Origin: Prado023 sp963706885
Lineage (GTDB): Bacteria; Actinomycetota; Actinomycetes; S36-B12; CAIYMF01
Length of the DNA: 64,000 nt
Assembly (NCBI GenBank): GCA_963706885.1
Contig: CAVPNX010000019.1
Span: forward strand, 62,001 to 126,000
Reading direction: 5' to 3'
Under the pieces are notes generated by a model that was not told where the DNA came from, searched no databases, and saw only the letters and a list, made by a program, of their open reading frames with translations. The position numbers were made by a program, and so were the translations under genes. How positions within the stretch are numbered: the stretch's first letter is position 1; each line of letters starts with the position of its first letter. Positions 28,589-37,789 of this stretch are shown in pieces.

Positions 28589-28674
28589 GCGATTTCGTCC
28601 AAGAACCAGGCGTGTTGAGCGCCCAGGAGTTGGATGAAACCGGCGGAGGCGGCGCGAACTTGGATCGAAATCGC
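28589..28674. repeat. Inverted repeat element downstream of pstB
   Basis: GCGATTTCGTCCAAG (28589-28603) is an almost exact reverse complement of CTTGGATCGAAATCGC (28659-28674), with one extra base. A third half-site TTGGATGAAAC sits at 28630-28640. The stretch is AT-richer than its surroundings. It could fold as the pst operon terminator or be a dispersed intergenic repeat. Confidence 0.5.
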
Positions 28675-28703
28675 AGAGGGGCCCTGGGGGCGGGGGCGGG
28701 GCG

Positions 28704-29643
28704 TCAGTTGTGCGTGGGGGGGAGGTCGTGCTGCTCCGCGGCTACCGTGCGCACGGTCTGGTCGGTGGGGCGGTTGAGCCATGTGCGGTGGAACACGTAG
28801 AAGCTCCCCGGCGCCACGCGGTGCAGGAACTTCGGCCCACCCGCCGCTGCGCGCAGGGCCTCGAGCTGGCTGGGGATCACGGGTCGGTGGGAGCACACGA
28901 CGGTCGGCCAGGGCTGGTTGAACAGCTCGACGGTGCGACTGAGACCCGGCCCCGGGTCAGCGAGGAAGTCGTCCTCACTGATCGTGGGTTCCAGGCGGAT
29001 GCCCGACCCGAGTGCCGCAGCTGCCGGGCGCAGGGTGGCCAGGCAGCGTTCAGCGACGGACGAATGCAGGTGCCGGATCCCGAAGGCCTCCAGCAGGGGG
29101 ATGAGCCGGGTCGCCTCCCACTCGCCATGGGCGAGCAGGCCCCGGGCCGGGTCCGAACGCTCGCGCCCGGTGCGCTGGGACCAGTCGATCCGCTTCTCGG
29201 CGCTGGTGTGGCGCAGCAGCACGAAGGGGATCGTGGGTGGGGTCCTGGTGGCCAGGGCGATCAGCTGGCCGTCGCGCGGGTACGTCATGACCGCTGCGGC
29301 GTCCTTGGGACGCAGCCAGCGCAGCCGATCGACCTCCTTGTTCTCCGCGAACTCACCCCGCACGACACTGGCCCGCCAGTACTCGACGGTCTTGGGGATC
29401 CCATCGACCCGGTAGCGCTGGGTGGGCAGCGGGACGTCCAGCACGGCGCACGAAGCCGGTCTCCTCCACGGTCTCGCGGACGGCGGCCTCGATGGAGTGC
29501 TCGCCGGGATCGAGCTTGCCCTTGGGCAGCGACCAGTCCCGTCGGCGGCGCCGGTGGATCACGGCCACCTCGAGGTCCTTGCCCACGCCCCGGGTCAGCA
29601 CGACCCCGGCGGCGCGGATCACCTCGCGCGATGGACTGGACAT
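28704..29643 (-). CDS. mutT1: MutT1-like Nudix hydrolase with histidine phosphatase domain, frameshifted
   Basis: A two-domain protein like mycobacterial MutT1, which degrades 8-oxo-GTP and diadenosine polyphosphates. The Nudix box from GKLDPGE to RETVEETGF is complete in the first frame starting at ATG 29643. After it the sequence continues in the next frame (AVLDVPLPTQRYRVDG); one extra base near 29448 explains the break. The carboxy-terminal SixA-like phosphatase domain has FVLLRHTSAEKR (Arg-His pair) and VVCSHRPVI (second His). The full protein would be about 312 residues. It lies just downstream of the CHAD protein and ppk1, as in mycobacteria. Confidence 0.85.
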
Positions 29644-29648
29644 GGCTG

Positions 29649-31196
29649 CTAGCCGAGCTGCGTCTGCTTGCGCAGGCCCCGGACCGCGGGCCACTGCTCC
29701 TTCATCCGGATGCGCGCGATCAGCTCGCACTCCACCTCGTAGGCGTGCAGCAGGCCCAGCGACAACCCGGTGGGACCGTCGAAGTGCTCGGCGAGCTCCC
29801 GACACGTCTCCTGCGCGATCGACGCGTCCTGGTGCTCTCCGAGCTGCTCGGTGACGTTGCTCAGGGAGGAGGCCAATCCCTTGGCCGGGGCGCCGAAGAC
29901 AGGCACCAGCGCCTCGGCGGCGTACCGCGCCCGCTTCGCGGTGATCCGGGTCTCGTGCCACTCGTCGGCGGGTCCATCGAGGGTCAGGGCCTTGACCTCG
30001 CGGGCGAGCTTGCGCCACGCCTTGTCGAACAGCGGCGGCAGTGCCTCGCGCGCTGGTGCGGCCGCAGCCTCGGTCAGCTGTGGGTCCGCGGCCGCCTCGA
30101 CCAGGGCGTCGAGGAGGGCGAGGTGGCGCTCGGAGCGCATGGCCTCCAGGGCTTCGACCCGTCCGGCGTCGACCTTGGCCTGCATGAGGGGGTCGACATG
30201 GGAGTGGATCCGTGCGGCGTCGACCTCGTCGAGCTCGTCGGCGTGGGCGTCCAGCCGGGCGAGCAGGACCTCCGAATCGCGGCTCAGGCCCAGTTCGGAG
30301 GCGGCCCAGCCAAGCTCGTCGCGCAGGTGGCGGGACCAGGCCGGGTCCACGAGCGGGGAGAACACCCGAAGGCCGCTGCGCAGCCGGCGGGCTGCGACAC
30401 GCATCTGGTGCACCGAGTCCGGCAGGTCGCGCCGGACCCGGATGTCCTGCAGCAGGAAGCGGCGCACGTGGGTGAGCAGGTGGGCATGCACGGCGTCCCC
30501 GGCGGGGTCGTCGGGGGAGACCGGCGAGGGCTCGAGCACGTCGGCCGGAGCCTTGGCGGCCGGTCCCAGGGCGCTGCTGAGCTTGGTGGTGGTGGTGGGG
30601 ATGGCGCCGTGGGCCTTGAGCAGCTCGGTCACCGGGTCCAGCGCCCCGGGGTCGGCACCGAGGGACCGGATCTCCAGCTCCCGGAACCGTCCGGCCACGA
30701 CGTCGCCGTCCATGATCGACACGACGTCATCGACCAGCTCCGCGACGGGTCGGTCCTCGGCGTCGAAGAGGACCTGCGAGGTCCTGTGGGTGTGCAGCGT
30801 GGTCACGGGGACCAGCGGGTTCCGCCGCACCAGGGCGGTCACCACGTCGGCCATCTCGGCCGGGACCGCACCCGGCTCGCCGGCATCCAGCGGGAGGCGC
30901 ATCTCAGCGTCCGCGGCCTGCCCGCCCTCGCCGGGCAGCGTGAGATGCCACCCCTCGTCCTCGCCGCCGGCGCGGCGGCGCAGCGTCGCCCCCCAGCGGA
31001 TCAGGCGCAGGTCGGCGGTGTCGTGGTAGACCGCGTGCACCTCCACCGGAGCCCGGCGCTCGACCCGGGCGATCCCGGTGTCGACGGTCGTGCCGGCCAG
31101 CCCGGGGACGCGCCCCACGAGGTCGGGCATGCGGAACAGGGCATGGACGCGCAGCTTGTGCTCGACAGCCGCATCGGTGGAGGGGGACTCGCTCAC
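29649..31196 (-). CDS. CYTH and CHAD domain-containing protein
   Basis: A 515-residue protein with an amino-terminal CYTH (triphosphate tunnel) domain and a carboxy-terminal CHAD domain. CHAD is recognised by VHQMRVAARRLRSGLRVF near residue 280 and WHETRITAKRARYAAEAL near residue 420, basic helices that bind polyphosphate. The CYTH signature ExExK is weakened to AVEHK, so catalytic tripolyphosphatase activity is doubtful. It sits between ppk1 and mutT1 on the same strand, 66 bases from ppk1 and five from mutT1, which supports a polyphosphate function. Confidence 0.87.
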   Translation of the reverse strand: MSESPSTDAAVEHKLRVHALFRMPDLVGRVPGLAGTTVDTGIARVERRAPVEVHAVYHDTADLRLIRWGATLRRRAGGEDEGWHLTLPGEGGQAADAEMRLPLDAGEPGAVPAEMADVVTALVRRNPLVPVTTLHTHRTSQVLFDAEDRPVAELVDDVVSIMDGDVVAGRFRELEIRSLGADPGALDPVTELLKAHGAIPTTTTKLSSALGPAAKAPADVLEPSPVSPDDPAGDAVHAHLLTHVRRFLLQDIRVRRDLPDSVHQMRVAARRLRSGLRVFSPLVDPAWSRHLRDELGWAASELGLSRDSEVLLARLDAHADELDEVDAARIHSHVDPLMQAKVDAGRVEALEAMRSERHLALLDALVEAAADPQLTEAAAAPAREALPPLFDKAWRKLAREVKALTLDGPADEWHETRITAKRARYAAEALVPVFGAPAKGLASSLSNVTEQLGEHQDASIAQETCRELAEHFDGPTGLSLGLLHAYEVECELIARIRMKEQWPAVRGLRKQTQLG

Positions 31197-31262
31197 TTCA
31201 GCCTTTCGGAGTGCATTTCCGGACCAACGGGGTGAAGCATGCCACCCGAAGGTGAACGGATC

Positions 31263-33419
31263 TCAGCCCGTCGTCCGGCGTGGACGTGCGGCCCGGACCC
31301 CGATCATGTGCTCCTGGAGGTCGCGGCAGGGCCGGCCGTCATCGTCCGTGGTGTGCGGGGTCCAACTGCCGTCGGGCTGGCCGATCCAGGCCTTGGTGGT
31401 GTCCTCGAACCCCATGTCGATGAGCGTCGATACCTGGGCGGCGTGCTCGGCGCCGAGCCGGACGAGCACCTCGACGCGGCGGTCGAGGTTGCGGTGCATG
31501 AGGTCCGCCGAGCCGATCCACGTCTCGGTCTCGCCGCCGTTGGCGAACTCGTAGGCCCGGCTGTGCTCCAGGAACCGGCCCAGCACCGAGTGCACGCGGA
31601 TGTTCTCGCTCAGGCCCGGCACCCCCGGACGCACCGCGCAGATGCCGCGCACCCAGATGTCGACCGGGACCCCCTCCTGGGACGCCCGGTACAGCGCGTC
31701 GATGATCCCCTCGTCGACGATCGAGTTGCACTTGAACCGGACCCGGGCGGGGCGCCCGGCCCGGTGGTGGGCGACCTCCCGCTCGATCCGCTCGACCAGG
31801 CCGGTGCGGATCGAGTGGGGTGCCACGAGCAGCCGCTTGTAGGTGGTGTTCATCGAGTAGCCGGACAGGACGTTGAACACGTTGGAGACGTCCTCGCCGA
31901 CGGCGGGGTCGGTGGTGAGCAGGCCCATGTCCTCGTACAGCCGCGCGGTCTTGGGGTGGTAGTTGCCGGTACCGATGTGCACGTAGCGACGCAGCCTCTC
32001 GCCGTCGTCGCGCACGACCATGCTCAGCTTGCAGTGGGTCTTCAGTCCCACCAGGCCGTAGACCACGTGCACGCCCTGCCGCTCCAGCTTGCGGGCCCAG
32101 GAGATGTTCGCGCGCTCGTCGAAGCGGGCCTTGATCTCCACCAGGGCCAGGACCTGCTTGCCCGCTTGTGCGGCGTCGATCAGCGCGTCGACGATGGGGG
32201 AGTCCCCCGAGGTGCGGTACAGCGTCTGCTTGATGGCCAGGACCTTGGGGTCGGCGGCGGCCTGCTCGAGGAAGCGCTGGACGCTGGTGGAGAAGCTGTC
32301 GTAGGGGTGGTGCAGCAGCACGTCGTGGTCGCGCATCGCCTCGAGGACGTCCGGGGGTGCGGCGGTCTCCACGTCGGAGAGCTGTGGGCTGGTCTTGGGC
32401 AGGAACTTGGCCTCCTGCAGGTCCTCGCGGTCCAGGCCGACGATCGTCCACAGCCCGGTCAGGTCCAGCGGCCCGGGGAGCGAGAACACCTCCTCCTCGG
32501 AGATGCCCAGCTCGCGGATCAGCAGCTCGAGCACGTACGGGTCGATCGAGCTCTCCACCTCGAGGCGCACCGGGGGGCCGAACCGGCGGCGGTTGAGCTC
32601 GCGCTCGAGGGCCTTGAGCAGGTTCTCGGCGTCGTCCTCCTCGACCTCGAGGTCCTCGTTGCGGGTGACCCGGAACGAGTGCTGCTGCAGGATGTCCATC
32701 CCCGGGAAGAGCTCGGACAGGTTCGCGGCGATGACGTCCTCGAGCGGCACGAACCGCTCGGGACCCACCTGCAGGAAGCGGGGCAGGCTCTGCGGCACCT
32801 TCACGCGGGCGAAGAGCTCGGTGCCGGTCACCGGGTTGCGCACCACGACCGCGAGGTTGAGGCTCAGTCCGGAGATGTAGGGGAACGGGTGCGCCGGGTC
32901 GACGGCCAGGGGGGTCAGGACCGGGAACACCTTGTCGATGAACGTGCGCTGCAGCAGTGCGCGCTCATCGTCGCTGGCCTGGTTGTAGCGGAGCAGCTGG
33001 ATCCCCTCGGCGCGCAGCTGGGGCAGGACCGAGTCGCCGAAGCAGGCCGCATGGCGGTCCATGAGCAGTCGCGTGCGGATGAGGATGAGTTCGAGCAGGT
33101 CGCGGGGCATGAGCCCGCTGGCCGCGCGCACGGCGATCCCGGCATCGATGCGGCGCTTGAGGCCGGCCACCCGGACCATGAAGAACTCGTCGAGGTTGGA
33201 GGCGAAGATCGCCAGGAACTTGGCCCGTTCGAGCAGGGGCAGGGACTCGTCCTCGGCGAGCTCCAGGACGCGACCGTTGAACGACAGCCAGGAGAGCTCG
33301 CGGTCGGCGAAGCGATCACGGGGAAGGGGGGCGCTCGCCTCGGTGTCCGTGATCGCCGGGGCCTGGACGTCCTGCCCCGACTCCTGGTCCACATGCGGCT
33401 GCGTCGCTGTGTCGGACAC
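31263..33419 (-). CDS. ppk1: Polyphosphate kinase 1
   Basis: A 718-residue enzyme that polymerises the gamma-phosphate of ATP into polyphosphate. It has the N domain start RELSWLSFNGRVLELA, the phosphorylated His in YVHIGTGNYHPKTARLYEDM, and the second His in GSADLMHRNLDRRVEV. The start is placed at GTG 33419, which has GAGGAGG upstream; the open frame runs further up but that part reads as low-complexity antisense of mshD. It is followed by the CHAD protein and mutT1 and lies downstream of glnR-mshD on the same strand. Confidence 0.93.
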   Translation of the reverse strand: MSDTATQPHVDQESGQDVQAPAITDTEASAPLPRDRFADRELSWLSFNGRVLELAEDESLPLLERAKFLAIFASNLDEFFMVRVAGLKRRIDAGIAVRAASGLMPRDLLELILIRTRLLMDRHAACFGDSVLPQLRAEGIQLLRYNQASDDERALLQRTFIDKVFPVLTPLAVDPAHPFPYISGLSLNLAVVVRNPVTGTELFARVKVPQSLPRFLQVGPERFVPLEDVIAANLSELFPGMDILQQHSFRVTRNEDLEVEEDDAENLLKALERELNRRRFGPPVRLEVESSIDPYVLELLIRELGISEEEVFSLPGPLDLTGLWTIVGLDREDLQEAKFLPKTSPQLSDVETAAPPDVLEAMRDHDVLLHHPYDSFSTSVQRFLEQAAADPKVLAIKQTLYRTSGDSPIVDALIDAAQAGKQVLALVEIKARFDERANISWARKLERQGVHVVYGLVGLKTHCKLSMVVRDDGERLRRYVHIGTGNYHPKTARLYEDMGLLTTDPAVGEDVSNVFNVLSGYSMNTTYKRLLVAPHSIRTGLVERIEREVAHHRAGRPARVRFKCNSIVDEGIIDALYRASQEGVPVDIWVRGICAVRPGVPGLSENIRVHSVLGRFLEHSRAYEFANGGETETWIGSADLMHRNLDRRVEVLVRLGAEHAAQVSTLIDMGFEDTTKAWIGQPDGSWTPHTTDDDGRPCRDLQEHMIGVRAARPRRTTG

Positions 33420-33453
33420 GACGACCTCCTCGGCGTTGCGGTGTCCGTCGAGT

Positions 33454-34479
33454 CTATCGACGGAACAGCGTGTCGCTGTCCCAGGGAGCGAACCCCAGCG
33501 ACCGGTACAGCGAGATCGCGGCCTCGTTGTCGGCATCCACGTAGAGCAGGGCCGCGGACAGGCCCAGGTGCCGCAGGTGGTGCAGGCCGGCCAGCGTCAG
33601 GCTGCGCCCCAGCCCCAGCCCGCGGGCAGTCGGGTGGACCCCCACCACGTAGACCTCACCGATCGGGTCATGGGCGTGCCCGGAGGACGCCGCGGGACCA
33701 TGGTGGGCGTGGCCATGGGTCGTGTCGTCGTCGCCTGGGGCGTGGATATGGGGCGAATCGTCGAGGTGGTGGTGGCCGTGACCATGGCTGTGGACCTTGG
33801 TCCAGTGGAAGCCCACGAGGCGGCCGTCGGGGTCCTCGGCCAGGAGGAACCCCTCGGCGTCGAACCAGGGCTCGGCCATGCGGCGCTCGAGGTCTCCCCG
33901 GGTCCAGCCGCCCTGGTCCGGCAGGTCGGTGAAGGCTGCGGCGTTGAGGGCCACCCACGCGTCCACGTCACGGTCAGCGTCGAACGTGCGCAGCGTGACC
34001 CCGGCGGGCAGGTGCACGGCGCCCAGCGGGGCGAACAGGGAGCGGCGCAACTGCCAGAGCCGACGTACGCGGTGGAACCCGTGCGAGGCCGCCAGCTCGT
34101 TCGCGGCGGCATCGGCGCCGTGGGCCCACAGTCGCAGCCGCCCGGGGTGGGTGTCGGCCCGGCGGACGAGCTCGTCGACCAGCATGCTGCCCACGCCCTG
34201 GCGACGGGCTGAGGGACTCACGGCCAGTTCGGCGGCCGGCCCCTCGGAGGCGTCGCTGAGGTCGAGGTGGGCGTATCCGAGCAGCCCGGGGTCGCCCTGC
34301 CGCTCAGCGAGCAGGTGCAGCGACCCCGCGCCACCGTGGCGCAGGTGCAGCACCACGTGCTCACTCAACGGGTAGGCGCCGTCGACCTCGGCGGACGCAT
34401 CCGCCACGGCCAGGGCGGCCCGGATCTCCTCGGGGGTCAGCCGCGGGACGCCGCGGATCTGCGCGTCCGGTGAACTCAC
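33454..34479 (-). CDS. mshD: Mycothiol synthase with a His-rich insertion
   Basis: A 341-residue double GNAT acetyltransferase that acetylates Cys-GlcN-Ins to complete mycothiol. Both acetyl-CoA loops are visible: SARRQGVGSMLVDEL near residue 90 and ARGLGLGRSLTLAGL near residue 285; DADNEAAISLYRSLGF is the usual last motif. Between GFHWTKV and GEVYVVGV, where family members normally have a short link, there is a 40-residue insertion with 14 histidines (residues 230-270). The GTG start overlaps the glnR stop by GTGA, as in the mycobacterial order glnR-mshD. Confidence 0.9.
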   Translation of the reverse strand: MSSPDAQIRGVPRLTPEEIRAALAVADASAEVDGAYPLSEHVVLHLRHGGAGSLHLLAERQGDPGLLGYAHLDLSDASEGPAAELAVSPSARRQGVGSMLVDELVRRADTHPGRLRLWAHGADAAANELAASHGFHRVRRLWQLRRSLFAPLGAVHLPAGVTLRTFDADRDVDAWVALNAAAFTDLPDQGGWTRGDLERRMAEPWFDAEGFLLAEDPDGRLVGFHWTKVHSHGHGHHHLDDSPHIHAPGDDDTTHGHAHHGPAASSGHAHDPIGEVYVVGVHPTARGLGLGRSLTLAGLHHLRHLGLSAALLYVDADNEAAISLYRSLGFAPWDSDTLFRR

Positions 34480-35204
34480 CGCACAGGTTCACGCAGCGTC
34501 GCGGCGGTCGCGACGTCGAGGGCCTCGTCCTGGCGCGGGGGCACGAAGCGGTAGCCGACGTTGCGGACCGTGCCGATGAGCCCCTCATGCTCGGCGCCCA
34601 GCTTGGCGCGCAGCCGGCGGACATGGACATCCACGGTGCGTGTGCCGCCGAAGTAGTCGTAGCCCCAGACCTCCTGGAGCAGCTGGGCGCGGGTGAAGAC
34701 CCGCCCTCCGTGGCTGGCCAGGAACCGCAGGAGCTCGAACTCCTTGAAGGTCAGGTCGAGGCTGCGTCCCCGGATGCGGGCGCTGTAGGCGCTCTCATCG
34801 ATCACCAGGTCGCCCAGGCGCATCTCCCCGTCGGAGTCGACCTCGTCGGCCACGATCACCCGACCGATCGCCAGGCGCAGGCGAGCCTCGACCTCGGCCG
34901 GGCCGGCAGCATCGAGCAGGACGTCGTCGATGCCCCACTCGGCGTTGACCGCGGCCAGTCCGCCCTCGGTCGTGATCAGGATGACCGGGCAGTCGACCCC
35001 GGTCTGGCGGATGAGCCGGGTCAGGGCCCGGATGTGCGCGAGGTCGCGGCGTCCGTCGATGAGCAGCGCGTCGGACTTGGGGGCGTTGAGCAGGGCACTG
35101 GCCTCGGCCGGCAGGACCCGGACGTGGTGTGCCAGCAGGCCCAGGGCCGGCAGCACGTCGCCGGAGGGCCCCAGCGAGGCCGTCATCAGCAGCAGCCTGC
35201 TCAT
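34476..35204 (-). CDS. glnR: OmpR-family nitrogen regulator GlnR
   Basis: A 242-residue response regulator with a degenerate receiver domain and a winged-helix DNA-binding domain (LTFKEFELLRFLASHGGRVF, TVDVHVRRLRAKLG). The receiver keeps the Asp at residue 50 (LLIDGRRDL) but lacks the acidic pair near residue 10 needed for ordinary phosphorylation, as in orphan GlnR proteins that control nitrogen assimilation in actinobacteria. Neighbours thiX (divergent) and mshD (overlapping) reproduce the mycobacterial arrangement, which supports the assignment over other OmpR regulators. Confidence 0.85.
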   Translation of the reverse strand: MSRLLLMTASLGPSGDVLPALGLLAHHVRVLPAEASALLNAPKSDALLIDGRRDLAHIRALTRLIRQTGVDCPVILITTEGGLAAVNAEWGIDDVLLDAAGPAEVEARLRLAIGRVIVADEVDSDGEMRLGDLVIDESAYSARIRGRSLDLTFKEFELLRFLASHGGRVFTRAQLLQEVWGYDYFGGTRTVDVHVRRLRAKLGAEHEGLIGTVRNVGYRFVPPRQDEALDVATAATLREPVR

Positions 35205-35298
35205 GGGCGGACTCCGATCGGTGGCTGGGGCGGTTCCGTGGCCTCAAGGATACGGCAGGATGGGAATTCCCACGCGGCCCGGAGGTGTTGTACCGCCC

Positions 35299-35835
35299 AT
35301 GACCGGCGTCTACGTGCTCCTCGTGGTGCTCGTCCTTGCGACCCTGTTCGGACTGTGGCGGAAGCGGACCGATGGTCGGATGCGCACCGTCTCCCCGGCC
35401 CCGTCACCGGCGCCGATGTCCGATGGGGGCGGCGATCCGCGAGTTGGGGAGTCCGCAGACGATTCGGAGCCGCTCATTGTTGACGGGCAACCACTCGAGG
35501 TCGTCGACCACACCGTGATCCCTGCCGCCGAGGTCCTGGGGGTGGCGGAGCTCGGCCAGGATCTGGGCGAGCGGGCCACCCTCCTGCAGTTCTCCTCGGC
35601 CTTCTGCACGCCCTGCCGGGCGACGCGCGTGGTGCTCGGTGACGTGGCCGGACAGGTCAGCGGTGTGGTCCACATCGAGGTCGATGCCGAGTCCCACCTG
35701 GACCTGGTGCGCCAGCTCGACATCACCCGGACCCCCACCGTGCTCGTGCTGGACTCGACCGGCCGGATCCGGACCCGTGCCACGGGCGCCCCCCGCAAGG
35801 CCGACGTGATCGCCGCCCTCGGCCAGGTCATGTGA
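35299..35835 (+). CDS. thiX: Thioredoxin-like membrane-anchored protein (ThiX type)
   Basis: A 178-residue protein with an amino-terminal transmembrane helix (residues 2-19), an acidic linker and a thioredoxin fold with active site SAFCTPCRATR and cis-proline TRTPTVLVL. It is anchored with the fold probably outside the membrane or at its inner face; the topology is not certain. It is divergent from glnR as in mycobacteria. GGAGG lies 13 bases before ATG 35299, so the start is reasonably placed. Confidence 0.82.
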   Translation: MTGVYVLLVVLVLATLFGLWRKRTDGRMRTVSPAPSPAPMSDGGGDPRVGESADDSEPLIVDGQPLEVVDHTVIPAAEVLGVAELGQDLGERATLLQFSSAFCTPCRATRVVLGDVAGQVSGVVHIEVDAESHLDLVRQLDITRTPTVLVLDSTGRIRTRATGAPRKADVIAALGQVM

Positions 35836-35922
35836 CGCGCCCTGGTGAGTGCCGCCGTCTGGGTGGGCGCATCCTCCGGGCCTGCACCATGCTGGGGGAA
35901 CCGACTGCAAGGGGCTGACGTC

Positions 35923-37231
35923 ATGACCCGGATCGCGCAACCCGCGAGTGCCGCGGCGGTGGCCGCCGTGGTCCTGGCCCTGTCCGCGTGCGGGGTGGAC
36001 GCCCCGCGACCGGACGCCACCCACTCCGCCGTGCCGCAACCCGGCCCCTCAGCCTCCAGCCCTCCCGGCCATCCCCGCCACCCCCTCATCCGGCCGAAGC
36101 GAGGCAGCGGACCCGACCAGTCCCTCGGAGCAGGCCGCCCTCGACCAGGAGCTGCGTGATGCGACCTGGGCAAACGACATCCACGCGGTGACCGCACTGA
36201 TCGATCAGGGTGCGGACGTCAACGCCAAGGACGCCACGCAGCAGTCCGCCTACCTGATCACCACGAGCGAGGGCTACCTCGACCTGCTCGATCTGACCCT
36301 GGCGCACGGAGCCCGAGTCGATGACAAGGACTCCTGGAACGGCACCGGGCTGATCCGGGCCGCCGAACGAGGACACGCCCTGGTCGTGGGACGTCTGCTG
36401 CAGGCCGGCATCGACCGGGACCACGTGAACCGGATCGGCTACCAGGCGATCCACGAGGCGATCTGGCTGGGCCAGGACTCCCGCCGCTACCACGACACGA
36501 TCCGGGCCCTGGTCGCCGGCGGCGTCGAGCTCACGCGCCGCTCCTCCAACGAGGGTCTCGCACCCCCTGCAGATGGCCCAAGGGCGCGGCTACCCCGGCA
36601 TCGAGGCAATCCTGCGCACCGCCCTGGAGCCCGCCCGAGATGCCCAGACCCCGACACCGAACTGCTGCGCGCCGCCCGCACCGGCAACGCCGACCAGGCG
36701 GCGCTGGCCCTGCGCCTCGGGGCGGACCTCGAGGCGCGCGACACCAACCAGGCGCACCCCCTGCTGCTCGCCGCGACCAACGACCGGGTTGATGTCGCCC
36801 GGCTGCTCGTCGCCATGGGTGCCGACGTCGACGCGCTCGACGACCGGCACGACACCCCCTGGCTGGTCACCGGCGTGACCGGCAGCGTCCCGATGCTCGA
36901 GGCCCTGCTCCCCGCGAAGCCTGACCTGGGCATCCTCAACCGGTTCGGCGGCACCTCGCTGATCCCCGCCAGCGAACGCGGGCACGTCGACTACGTGCAG
37001 CGGGTCCTGCAGACCGGGATCGACGTCAACCACGTCAACGACCTCGGCTGGACCGCACTGCTCGAAGCTGTGATCCTCGGCGACGGTGGCCCGGCCCACC
37101 AGCAGGTCGTGCGCCTGCTCCTGGACGCCGGATCCGACCCCGACATCCCCGACAACGACGGCCTCACGGCCGTCGAGCACGCCCAGGGGCGCGGCCACAC
37201 CGCCATCGCACGGCTCCTCACCGCCAGCTGA
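35923..37231 (+). pseudogene. Ankyrin-repeat lipoprotein, three frameshifts
   Basis: A putative exported ankyrin-repeat protein of about 435 residues. ATG 35923 begins a lipoprotein signal (VVLALSAC, lipid Cys near residue 25). The ankyrin part then reads in the next frame (AVTALIDQGADVNAKDATQQ and on). A short stretch between about 36565 and 36650 is out of frame again, reading as MAQGRGYPGIEAILRTAL, before the repeats resume (LLRAARTGNADQAALALRLG). Seven or so repeats are visible to the end. Two apparent insertions and one deletion are needed to restore it. It borders the decayed 37-40 kb region, so true loss of function is plausible. Confidence 0.7.
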
Positions 37232-37284
37232 CCCCCCGTCCGTGCGCCGGGCGGGTGCGGACCGGGAAGCTGTGTCGCAGGGGG

Positions 37285-37719
37285 TCAGTCCTCGATGTGC
37301 GCTGCGCCCCGAAGCTTCAGCGCCTCGATGCCGTCCCGCATGGCCTGCAGCTTCTCGTTCGGGTGACCGACCCAGTCAGCGAGCTCCCCCACAACACGCA
37401 GTGGCGCCCGGCTGCGGAATGACTGCGTCGGGTTCCCGGGGAACCGCTTGTCGGTGACGTTGGGGTCGTCCTCGAACTCACCTGTCGGCTCGACGAGGTA
37501 GATCCGCCCACGCCCCTCACCCGCAGCAAGCTCAGCGCCCCAGACTGCGGCATCCAGCGTTGCGGTGAAGTAGACGTAGTTCATCGTGCGGCCGTCCTCG
37601 AAGTTCGACTCCCGGCCGGCCACCAGCAGGTCACCCACGACGAGGCTCGCCTTCGTGCCATGCAGGTACACGCCAGGCTCGAATACCTCGAAGGGCACCG
37701 GCTCCCGCTGGGCGTCCAC
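37285..37719 (-). CDS. arr: Rifampin ADP-ribosyltransferase
   Basis: A protein of about 144 residues closely like Arr enzymes, which inactivate rifamycins by NAD-dependent ADP-ribosylation. Visible family segments are YLHGTKASLVVGDLL with the catalytic-site His, GRTMNYVYFTATLDAAVWGA with the Tyr, YLVEPTGEFEDDPNVTDKRF with the Asp, and NPTQSFRSRAPLRVVGE. The open frame extends far upstream without a good start; GTG 37719 is chosen, with GTG 37698 as a shorter option. It stands alone, convergent with the broken ankyrin gene, at the edge of a decayed region, so acquisition by transfer is possible. Confidence 0.87.
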   Translation of the reverse strand: MDAQREPVPFEVFEPGVYLHGTKASLVVGDLLVAGRESNFEDGRTMNYVYFTATLDAAVWGAELAAGEGRGRIYLVEPTGEFEDDPNVTDKRFPGNPTQSFRSRAPLRVVGELADWVGHPNEKLQAMRDGIEALKLRGAAHIED

Positions 37720-37789
37720 CCGTCGACACTCAGTCCCCAGGACGAGTCCCGAAGCACGGAGCGCTTCGACATCAGGGCCAGGTCGGGGA

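Noticed and set aside
31239..33932. Plus-strand open frame of almost 900 codons opposite ppk1 and mshD
   Set aside because: Antisense of well-conserved ppk1; no domain is visible.
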